Source: Enoplolaimus lenunculus (taxonomy: Eukaryota > Nematoda > Enoplea > Enoplida > Thoracostomopsidae). Taken from it: 64,000 nucleotides of DNA. Of the stretch, positions 36,613-47,900 are shown piece after piece. The stretch covers positions 124,001-188,000 of the forward strand of contig JASANG010002592.1 in assembly GCA_030248215.1 (NCBI GenBank), written 5' to 3'. The first letter of the stretch is position 1; each line of letters starts with the position of its first letter. The translations under genes and the position numbers were made by a program. The notes under the pieces were generated by a model, which was not told the origin of the DNA, made no database searches, and was given only the letters and a program-made list of their open reading frames with translations.

Positions 36613-37299
36613 TAAGTGTTTTTACGTCTGTAACTGTTAAATAAACTGGTGTAGTGTACGTAAAAAGCATTATATAAAGTGTTCCCATACTTACCTAAAA
36701 ATAAACCCGAATATAAGAGAAACCTGGATATAAGAGACTTCTCCGGTCCCGACAACTCTTTTTTATCCGAGTTACACTGTATTATACACGCATTTATCAG
36801 AGTACGAGAGGGTTTCGGAAACAGCGTGAGCTAACAGCAAACACCATTTTTGTACCCAATTCCTACTAAACATGATAAATTTGCGATGCTGGATGTGGAT
36901 CGATTCCGAAATCCACACCTTAAGTTTGCCTTCTCATTTAGCTTTGAGTCCTCTGGTGTGCGCGAACAATAGGCATACTTGTTCTTTACAATCAGAATGT
37001 GGAATCAAAAGTCGTGGACAACAAGCACGTATGTTAGATTTTAATCAATGCCTAATTGCCATTATTACTGTTTAAAGTTTGTCTATATTAGTGTACTTAA
37101 TTGCATTAAAACATTGTTAATTTGACTTGGACGCCTCTCAATTCAATGGTTATTGTTCTGCAAGTAAAAGATGTTTAGCGTATCCAATTGCCGGCTACTT
37201 GTCGTCAGCTCGAATTCTTTCAATTTGGGCAAAGCTAAAATCAACAAAATAGTACAAAAAAGGGATGCGGGAAACGTAAATTCTTGGTAACTTTGGGTT

Positions 37300-37342
37300 T
37301 TTATACTACTGCTCCGGCCCTGTTCTATACATAGGCCAAATG
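37300..37342. mobile_element. MITE family A end fragment
   Basis: Only one end survives: CTGCTCCGGCCCTGTTC followed by TATACATAGGCCAAATG, the right terminal repeat of family A. Confidence 0.7.
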
Positions 37343-38095
37343 TCCCATTTGGCTCCAAACATACTTTTATGGTGCATTTTTTTACTCAAACGTTTGTCTT
37401 GAAGCAAAAATATAAACGTAGGTTTTCGTTAAAACTCAAGCTTCCAGCCAGCGCAACGTTCAGTGATAGCCAAAACCTTTAAATTTTGAATAACAATTCC
37501 TTCACGACACTACTATGCTAATAATTAGCCACAATTCAAACTTGAAGTAAACGTTTACTTTGCTATGGGACTTAATTGCACTCCTTTGACAGATCATAAT
37601 TGTTTGATTTAACCTTTTCTCTTCAGATGCGTATGGTTATAATACTGAGTGTGTGCGTCTTTATGGCCAGCCGAAGCACTTTCCAAAACTCGATATTGCG
37701 TATAATCTGGCCGAATACTGGAATTTGAAAATGCAAACCTTCATAAACCCAGTTATAGTTGTTGTTATTGTCTTTCCACTCGAAAGTTATCTGGGGAACG
37801 TGAGGGAAGTCCAGAGTCATTTTGCTGCAACGTTTACGCATGAATTGACAGTAATTTTACAATTAATTAAACTGTAAACTTTGAGAAAATTGCTTTGCTT
37901 TAAGTCACTTAAAGATCAGAATAAATGTAATATTTAAACATATTATTGCAGTATAAACACATAGGCCGGTAGTATCATCAATAGTGCGCAGCTACTATCA
38001 CCACTTCCCAATGTCTTTGAAACTGTCAAAAAACTGCTAAGCGTAATGTGTTAAAAATTTGTTTGATCAGATCAAGAGTGGACGGTTATGCTACG

Positions 38096-38396
38096 ACAAG
38101 AGTGTGCAACTGGGCAGATACTGTGGAGAACAGAATGTACCAAGGACACGTTGCATTTTTGGCCTACTCCCCTTATTTAAGGGGTACATTGAACTGATAT
38201 GAATATGAATTTCTGCTAGTTTTTTCGATTATATTCTCAGCTCTTATATGTACTATGTGGTTTACAGTGTCATTTCACTTTCCACCCTCCAATTAAAGGG
38301 GGTCAGGCAAAAATACAAATCGCGATGGTACATTTTGTACCATGTATAACCCCAGTACTTGCCTACTCTTAGCCATCAAGGATCATTCACTCTTGG
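38096..38396. mobile_element. MITE family C, diverged copy
   Basis: Left end ACAAGAGTGTGCAACTGGG, GTTGCATTTTTGGCCTAC inside, right end GGATCATTCACTCTTG. The middle differs from the other copies, so it is either a subfamily or an internally replaced copy. Located just downstream of NOS1AP. Confidence 0.75.
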
Positions 38397-38734
38397 TCAA
38401 ACTAAACGAAAGCGGCTGTAGCCAGTACTTACTGTTTGTTGTAGTTTAATCGGATATCCGTTTCACGCGAAAATTATTATTCGTTTCCGTCATGAATTTA
38501 CCGAAACTTTCGGCATTTTTAGGCTTGACAGATAAGCGCAAACGCTATTTTTGTATAAAAAGTTTTAGAAAGCCAGGTGAATATTTGTATATTTTACCAC
38601 GCTACCAAAAACAAAATAACAAACGTATGGTACTTAAATTGTCGACCTCCTCAACACTCTACGTTTACATTTTCGACAGTTTTGATATCTGTTTAAATCT
38701 TGCTACCAATCAACAAGCGCTATGCATATCTTAT

Positions 38735-38870
38735 GGTGGCGCAACGCTTGAAGCGACGCTGTCCGCTACGCTCAGTCATTGTCCGACACCGTGCAGGAAT
38801 GTACGAAAGCAATCCGCATACGATACTACACGGTGACGGGCGGTGACGTGCGTCGACAGACCCGCGACGA
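38735..38870. mobile_element. Family E, diverged copy
   Basis: GGTGGCGCAACGCTTGAAGC, TGTCCGACACCGTGCAGG and GGTGACGGGCGGTGACGTG. Located in the presumed NOS1AP 3' UTR, about 90 bases beyond the stop codon. Confidence 0.55.
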
Positions 38871-38960
38871 ACAACATTAAGTTTTTCAAAAAACACGGTA
38901 TCACCCTAAGAATATATACGTTCACTTCATTGAATATATTAAGTTTCATTACGAAGGTGG

Positions 38961-39306
38961 TCACTGCTTTTGAGAGTTTGATTGTTGTTTTTCGCGTTGT
39001 CGTTTTAAAAATTCATCGCGTAAGGCTGCTTGTTGTTGCTCAAACTGAAGTAGCTCGAGTTGTTGCTGTTGTTCCGCACTTAAATTAAGTCGAGTCGCTA
39101 TTAAGCTAGCATCAAACGGTGTTGCGGTTACACTTGTGCTGTTATGGTTTCGCAGTGTTGTAGCGTCAGATTTTACTGCATGACTTCTACCGTTTGAGGG
39201 ACCTGATCTGGCTCGTTTGTCAATCGGAGTAAGATTTGTCTTTGATAAATGACTTTCAGTTGAAGAAATACCTTCAGCTGCAAGAAGGAGCATTGCTGAT
39301 GTCCCG

Positions 39307-39338
<32 letters not shown>

Positions 39339-41996
39339 ATTATTATTATTATTAGTATTATTTTTGTCGTTACTGTTATGATTACAATTGCTGCTCGCTT
39401 CACTTTGAAAATCAACTAATTGAAGTGGCTGCAGTTGTTGTTGTTGGTGGTGGTGGTGATGTTGTTGTTTTTGTTGGAAAGAACGATTAATAAGTGAAAC
39501 AGTATTCGGCATCTGTAACAGCGGTGGATTTTGTTCCGATGAAAGGCGTCTTAACTGTTGTTGAGTGCGAAAATTTGCAGGTGAAACTCCAGTAGTATTT
39601 AGCGATAAATCATCGAGGCTTTTTAGTTCAACTGTTGCGACGTTCAGAGTTCGAACTAACTGCGTTGGGCCGCCCATACTCGATTGATCTTCAGTATCCG
39701 ATAACGTCTTAGAATATTGAAGCGAACGGGTGAGCGCTGAGGTTTTATCGACGACAACTGGACGAGCAAACGAGGATGATTTCAGACGATTGCTATTATT
39801 GTACTGTGACGGGCTTAGATTATACCGATCTGTGGGCTTAATATTAGATGAATCGGTTTCAATTTCTGGCTGATGTTCAGAATGATTGTAACCCGGCAGC
39901 TGTGTAGTTGCAAACTTCGGTGGTGCTCTGTGAGCTTCAGAATCCGATTGACTTTGCGATTTCAGCTGTGAGGAACAATTTAACTTTAGTGACGTCGAAA
40001 GTGTGTCACGATTTAATTCGCGAGAATTTTGAACTTCATCTGTGGAAATGCCTGATTGGTTGCGAGGTGTTACTTTTTCCGTCATCGAATACGGATGCTG
40101 TGAAAAATCGCGCAGTATTGCATTTTCAGTTAGCGAATACCGCGGCAGCGGCGAATGCGATGACATTGAAGATTCAGGTTCTTCTGATTGGTCTACAGTG
40201 ACTGACCGTGTAATTCTTGGTTTAGGAGATAAGTTTGGCTTTAATTCTAGCTGCTCAATACGCTTTCCGCACGAGAGTTGGTTAGTGACTTCAGCCGCGT
40301 TTGCAAGCTTGGCGTTAGATTTTTCATTGTTGAGCTGGTACGAAAGTTCACTTTCCGGTCCACATGTTTTCCTAAGCGACGAGTGTTTGTCGTCTGAAGG
40401 AGCTGGTGACGGTGAATTGGTATTGTATACTTCTGGCTCAATTTCTTGCGTCAATCTTTCTGGCGAAGCGAATGCTGCTGTTTTACGTTTGAGTGAACTA
40501 TTTGCGCTGCCACCGCCGGCCCGGCCGCGTTTCAACAAACAGGACGTTGGATTTGTACTAGAACTAGCGTCATCGGATTGTTTAGAATCTTTTCTTTGGC
40601 TTTTATTTTTGAGATTTTTGTTTAATAAACCATTTTCTGGTGCTCTTTCGCTAATATTGCCCTTCACGTCAGAGTTTTTAAATGGGGGAGGCTGTAAAGG
40701 GTCCGGTTTGAGATTAGTTTCAGTTCGTTGATCTCTAGATGGAGTTGCTGGTGATCGGCTGCGCCGTTTTTTACTGTGGTGTTGTGGTGAGCGTTGCGCA
40801 TCATTCGACGTACTTGCCGCTAGTAAATGGGCAAAGTCAGGTTTAATTGACCATGATTGCTGTAGTGATGGTCGACTACTCACAGATGACCGGTGGTGCT
40901 CTTTGGATGAATTGTGATCACTTTCGACTCCAGCTGGTGTCGTAACTTGTTTTCGAAGTGATCCAGTTCTAGGCCGAGCTCCTAAATTTGCTGTGTCAAC
41001 CCGTATTGATGATGCTGTTGGATTGCTTCTGGACGATGTTATACTCGATGGTGCGTCTTGACCACTAGTTGAACTTGTTTCATCCTCTAAGCTAATTCGG
41101 CCGCCTCCTTGTGTGTCATTACCGGAGCTTCCTATTTGTTCACTTTTCGACCTTAGCTTCTGCGGTTCTACATGATACACGCCGAGATCTTCGCTTGGTT
41201 TTTTCTTCAAGAATCGTTCGTCTTGTCTTCGTTGCTGTTGTTGTTGCTGATTGTGTAGTTTCTGTTGTTGTAGTCCGCCACGAATTTTTGCAGAATCATC
41301 ATTATGGCTATGTTTTTGCACGAGTCCTTTGTCTCCACTACAGGTCGAATGATGTTCGTTTGGTGATGCGTATGGCTGCTGCGCAGTCCGAACTTGTGGA
41401 GATTTTCTTCCTGATGACGAGTTTAGGTGCTTGCGAGAGGTTGAAGTGAGTGCTTGCTGATTCTGTGATTCATTTTTACCTTCACTATCGTATTCTTCTT
41501 TTCGAGCAACATTTCCGCTTGTTGTTCCTGTTTTCTGTTCTAACTGACGCTGTTGCCTGCTATACTCATCATGGGTGGTTGTATTGTTTTGCGATGCATT
41601 TGCTTCACGTGGCTTATCCCTTTCTTTAATTCCGGCGTGCCGAACAGCAGGAACCGACTCCGCACGTGATCTACGCAGCTCAGGATGTGTTGCACCGCGT
41701 TCGCCGAATTGAGACTGTGTTTCGTTCAGTTCAGATATTGATACCGGACTGACTAGTGCTCGAGACAGCGAACCAACGGTGCCCTTTTGTGATTCTCCTG
41801 CCCTTGACCGACCAGTTTTGCTACTTGTTGTCGAATACGCTACACTGCCTGGTCCTTTTCGAGTCGCACCGCGCGGTAACGATGCAACGCTGGCTGGAGA
41901 CGTATGCTCCTGAGTGGTGCTTGTAGTTGTCAGACCGGTTGATGCTTTTTCGTCTGACTGACTGTCCGTTGGACTCCGTAAGCTCATTCCAGGTCT
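38961..41996 (-). CDS. NOS1AP: NOS1AP last exon: long disordered C-terminal tail
   Basis: Acceptor AATTTTTAG then AGA CCT GGA ATG; open for 1011 codons to the TGA at 38963-38961. Composition is Ser, Gln, Asn, Lys and Arg-rich, with poly-Gln, HHHHH and a run of about 17 Asn near 39305-39360. Contains KKRRSRSPATPSRDQR and ends in a Gln-rich helix (LELLQFEQQQAALRDEFLKR). The vertebrate protein has a much shorter region here. The size is plausible for invertebrate members, but there is no domain to confirm it; the coding call rests on the unbroken frame and the phase-0 join to exon f. Confidence 0.88.
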
Positions 41997-44900
41997 CTAA
42001 AAATTAATAATATAAATAAAGCCGATATGTAGCAAAGATTGTATGTTTGAATTCTAGTGACACTTAATGTTAAAAAATTTAACGACCGTTTATTTCGGCA
42101 TGCATCCAGTAAGCTCAATCCAGGCGTCTAAAAGTTGATAACCGAAATGTAGTATAGATTGTATGTCAAAATTGCTGTGAAGCTTAATGTTTTTAAATTT
42201 AATAACCGCGTATTTTGTAATTATCTTTAGTATAACGTATGTTCAGTTATTTATGCTCAGTCACTTATTATCCGACCTGGAATATCTGAACTGTCCGCAT
42301 CATATCCAAACAAAAACTCAATGTTACTCCGATGTTCAAAAAAATTTGGATTACGCATTTTAATGTAGAAACTTGTTACTTGAAAACTTTTAAACAACAT
42401 TTTGACCTACAGAAGTTTCAAAATAAACGTTTTAAAGATGGTGCTAATATCAAAGCTACTTTAGTGATCAGAATACGAGGAAGATATAATAAGAGACCGG
42501 CGTCCTTATTTTGAGTCGAAATCAATAACAGTGTAGTTTCATAATAAACGCGTTAGTCCATAAACGTCAATTACGCTAATTAGATTGTATAAGTACTTCC
42601 TCTATCAAATTAAGTTCAGTTCCGAACTTGCTTCTATACTGTCAAAGTATATGTCGCCTATATCCATTACAGCGTACTAAATTTTAAGCGTATTTTCCTA
42701 ATGCGCTTAAATTTTTGAAAATGACATAAATAAGTTAAAGGTGTGTTCTCTAAATAAACGGAGCTAGGTTTCAAAGTTAATAACAGTCCGGAACCGAATA
42801 GCAAGGCGGTCGCTTACCCCTCGTATTCGAGTCACTACAGCAAACAACGTTATGTTTTACACTACATACCGTTTCTTGACGCCTTGATAGATCACCAGAA
42901 ATGCTAATTTCAAGTTCTTGTAATCGAGTTACAAGAGTCGTCACTTGTGTTAACAATTCTTTATTGGCTGAGAGTAGTTGTTGAGTTCGCGCCTGAGACA
43001 AAAATGTAATTTTATGCGAAAATACTATGAAGCGTAGCTCCAGTCCAGAGCAATGTTACTTGGGTTATATATTCGCAATCACTATTGTTTCATGGCCAAA
43101 AATTGTTCGCCACAAGCAAGTTCCGCAGCAACATTTTCGTGAAGGGCTCTATATGGTACTGATTAACTTAGAATTTATTAACTAAAAAGCTGCAAAGATA
43201 AGGGCTTCATGCTCGTGCAATGCGAGCTCTCTTTCTTGCCTTGTGGAGATTTTGCTCCGTACATATGTGTTAAACATTTGCTAAACATTGCGCACATACC
43301 TGGTGTGTATGGTGAAATACAGCTTAAGATATGCTCCTCTTGAAAACTTTTTAGCCCCCCCCCCCAACAATACGAGCTGGCTAGGGGCTTGATTACAATA
43401 CTCTATGCGGGAAACGGCTACGAGCACTGACCAGTAATACATTAAATGTTATTTGAATATTGTGCATTATATCTGAGGTCCTTAAATTCAACAGCCGTAT
43501 TCTATGTCTTAGGGTGTCGCTATACTTGTGCGCGTACAGTACCGCACGGTGACGAACGGTATAAGTTACGGCGACAGACGGCGCCTAAATATATTAAAAT
43601 TTTGAAAAAGTATACCGCATCTGCTATTCAAAGCTTACTTGTGCTTCAAGTCTCGCTGTTGTTTCGGCGGCGAGCTGATCACGAAGTAGTTGAAGTTGAG
43701 CATTTGATACCTAAAATACGATCTTAGAAACCGAACATTTATTGCACATAAAACGAACATGAATTGCGAAATTAAGGTTTTTAACCCTCACTATATTTTT
43801 TAGTTTGAATTTAAACACTTTTTGTACTGTTTTTGAATCTTAATTTCAAAGTATATTTTGGCACCTTTCAACCTGTCTCAACTTCAGCAAAGTCAATTTA
43901 CTATTTATACGAGATTAGACGGACTTTTAAGGTACATTGCAAAACCAGGCGCGAATAGCACATTTTGATCATGTGTTGGAGGCATTAGCTGGTATAAGAT
44001 CCAGCAGGAATCGTCACGTAGATGACTATTTTGCGAATGCTGCATATTATTTTAAATGAAAATTAGTTCAATAATTAAATTAAGGAAATTGGACCAAATA
44101 ATTCACAAAACCTTACGAGTAAGCAAGAAGCAAAACGTAATTTTACAATAAACGTTACAAACACTGTGATGTTTCAGTTCATGTATTTGGTGTATGCCTG
44201 CAAGAACCCTCTGTATGTATACGCTTGTTGGGAACGTGCTGACAGCCACATGGACGATACTTTTATATTACCATTGTTTCGTGTGCATTAGGGTCACTGT
44301 CGTTTCAATCGCCCCTCCCCCTGCTAGATTTTCTCCCTTCCGAGCATAGAACCGCGTAAAATTTAAATATTGGACACAATAACCAGCACCGGATAGTAGA
44401 TCTTCCGTGCAAATCCTTGCTGTATGTTAACCAGATATCAAACACAACGCACATTTTATTAGTCGGCGGAAACCATAATGATGGGTATCTACCAGTTTCT
44501 ATGGGTAAAAATATGGCGCGACAAGCGTGTCGATCCATTTCAATTAAAGCAAATTTTTGTAAATCACATAAAATTAATTCAACGAGTGCGGACCTTATCA
44601 ATTGGTCATCAAATGTTTTCTGATGGATTCCCGAGCGTACACTTTCTCCTCAACAGCTTCTAATGATTATTTATCAGCGAACGAAAATGAACGTATCATA
44701 TGGTTTTTCGATTACGTTAACAAAACCATGCTAACCTGTGAAGTTTGTTGAGCTTGTTCCAGTTGATTTCTTAGCAGTTGTAAATTGTAACCCTCAACCG
44801 TTTTTGAAGTTACTGCCGCTGGTGGCAACCGGGTGGGCATCATTGCCGACGGTGACAGCGATCCAGAAGTATACGGTGATAGTTGATGATGTTGCATTTG

Positions 44901-47900
44901 TTGCGATTGTAAACTTCCAGAAACAAGCGAAGACGCTGTTGCGTGAGTTGGAAACTCAGACGCAAATCCTGTTCTTTGAAATTCTTCCGGCCTTGTTGGT
45001 AGACGGTGTTGTTGTTGTTGCTGTAATGACCAACCGGCTAAAAGTGATAAATCGCCTAAGGCCTCTGTTGGATGTTTGCCACTTGTATCTGTCGTTCCTG
45101 ACGCTAGAGCTACTGGACCTGGAATGAGACCGGACGGTAGAAATTGTTGTAGACCAGGAAACATTTCGGAATGCGACGCAACAAATGAATGAGGGTGCGA
45201 TCTGGGGGTAGGTATCGTTGCAGTTACCAATCCATGTTGTTGATGATGATTTCGCGCATCGGTGTCTCGTGTAACACTCGCTGAACCTGTTGACCTGTCT
45301 GATTTCAGGGTCTCTGCTGATGCGTTATATTCTTCTTGTTGCTGTTGTTGTTGCTGTTGTTGTGGCTGATGTTCTGAACCGGACCGTTCCATCGAAGTTT
45401 GAGCCGGAATAATGGTTGACTGTGAACCGGTTGATCCAACGCTGATTATGCTTTGCTCGATCACAGGTAGCTTTCGTGCTCGCTGCGACGGACGATTTTG
45501 ATCAACTGGAGAGCTTGGCGATCCAGATCGCTGAAATAGCAGTGTCAAATTCAGCTTTGAAAAAATGTAGTTTATTCAAAGAAAACCTTCTAGAAAAAGT
45601 GTCAATGCTTTAGCGATTTCAGCAATAGTTAAGTTTTGTTATTTTCATCGTAATCTACATACGTAATAACCGCCGCGTGAAGTTTCTGGGCAAAGCTAAA
45701 AATTGAGTCTGAAATATCGCATCAGACAACTCTACATTTAAAGTTGACTGGTGTTGGCTAAGCAAACTGAAAGATTCTTGCGTCAATATAAAAAGTTCAT
45801 TTATGTATTCTATTAATTTAATATTTCAATAATTTGCGCTTTAATAGATCTTTAATAAAACACACAGAGTTGTAACAGGTATATTCGACATCTTATTTAC
45901 AATATGTGCATCTTTTTGAGACAGCCTTAAGTCAATCTCTTTCAAAATGATATATTTCCGAATATTATGTAGCTTCAGGTAAGGTTGCGACGCAGTTGTC
46001 TAGCAGCTTGGTTTAAAAATGGTATCTTTAGTGGCTTTAGTTGGGTTGTACTGGTTCGATTCCAGATTGGGGCTTTAACATACCTGGTTCATTTTTTAAA
46101 ATACCAGCATAGTTTTGGAAGAGATAGATTCTTGCTAAGTTCATATGAAAAACAAAACGGTTTATTTATTTTTACCGGTGTACACAGTACGCGTATCGAT
46201 TTGAACTTAACGTTAAGCAAGCAACGACACGCTGTATACACTTTTAATACCTATTAGTCCACCAGCTGTAGGCCTATCTCCGTTGTCTGCTCTTGCAGAA
46301 AATTGACCTCTGGCTTCGAAAGAATTTATGCCAGAGGATGCGCAATTTTGGTAGTAAAATTTTCATAGTTTTATAAAACTTTTGTCGTTCAGTGCGTTTG
46401 GCGGTAACGATTGGTGCATTTTTGGAAAAAAATTGACGCAATTTCTTAAAAAATTAACCTAACATCAATTTTTTGACAACAATTGGCAGATATTTGCTAA
46501 AACTATTAAATTTGACATTATTTAACTATCCTACGGCTCCGACTATTGCGCAGTCGGATGAACAAATTTGCTCGTCCACTAAGGATATATATTCATTATA
46601 TTGTTCATAGAGGACATTCTTACCCCGTCTCCGTGACCCTTTCAAGGGCTGCTTGTTTAATAACATACGAACAAAGTATCAATGGGAAGGTTGAAAACAC
46701 GTAAAATAGGTTTGAAATACATAATAGTTTAACTTCTAAGTGCGCTTAGAGCGAACAGCGAACTGTTCAGCTCGCAAAAGCTTACCGAATTATTCGGTCT
46801 CGGATTTAGTAAACTTGGAGTGCGTGAATTGGTACTTGCAGTGTCGTCTGCTGGCTGGCGGGCTGAAGATGCAATCTGGCGAGGAATGTTGTGAATGGAT
46901 GATGAATTTTTTGGCGACACGCGATCTTGTCTTTTTGACCCGCTTTTCGATGGCTGCCCAATCCCTGAGCTTGAATCAGTAGTTGTCGTATCAGCAGCTG
47001 GTGTGGCACGCGATGTTCGTGTAGACGAAGAATATCTACTTCTTCTATTCATACCACCACCGCCGCCTGTCACAACAGCTGATGATACAACTGAGTCGCC
47101 GTCAGTTCCTGGTGAGCTGTACATCAATTGACCATGATCGAGCTGAAAATATACTTTAAGGTATACCACACACGCTGGGGGTACAAGATAAAATGCTACC
47201 TTTTCAATCCCCTACGCCAAAAATTTATCAACAGCATTCAACGACAGATTGGCAAACTTCTGTTTGAAGCGTTTCATTTTTGGATTATGGTTAAAGTGCA
47301 GCATAAACTTTAGACAAAAAAGAAACAATAGGCGTAAAGCCTTGCGAAGCTATGTCTACATTTAGGACTGCGCAAAATTAAAGGAAGTGACATTGTACAA
47401 CCTATGATGAACGTTTGCGTAATGGCATTTGCAAAAACGAAGCAATGTAAAATACACAGCTGCACCCTTCTTATACGATAATAATGTGTTGAATTTGAAG
47501 GGCGCAGTCCAGTAGGCACAGGGGCTCGAGCCTTAGTTTTCACAAACCCAACTTTACCGAAAACGTAGCTTATTTTAAAAGATGTGCTAAAATTGGCCAA
47601 CGCTCGCTTCGCCTACAAAATTGTCTTCAATTTTCTACTGCAAGCTGTAAGCAAATCAAGTAAAAAATTGGCAATTACTATTTTATTAACCCTTTAACTC
47701 ATAGTGTATACTAAGAGCAACTAAATACAAGTAATATACGAGCTCCACAGACGCTGTGAGCAATGTGTAACAAGTCTAACATATATGCGCAGTGCAAATT
47801 TTCTACAAGACTTGAGAGCCCCCTCGGACTCGAGCGTCAAGCTCCTATAGCTGAGTGGTCATCGTAAACGCCTCCCACCCGAGACACTTGGGATCGAATC

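Noticed and set aside
38530-38960. NOS1AP poly(A) signal
   Set aside because: No AATAAA on the minus strand within the first few hundred bases after the stop; only an AATATA-type variant, too weak to call.
40042-40731. 229-codon open frame, plus strand
   Set aside because: Exactly antisense to the last NOS1AP exon; its openness follows from the codon use of the real frame.
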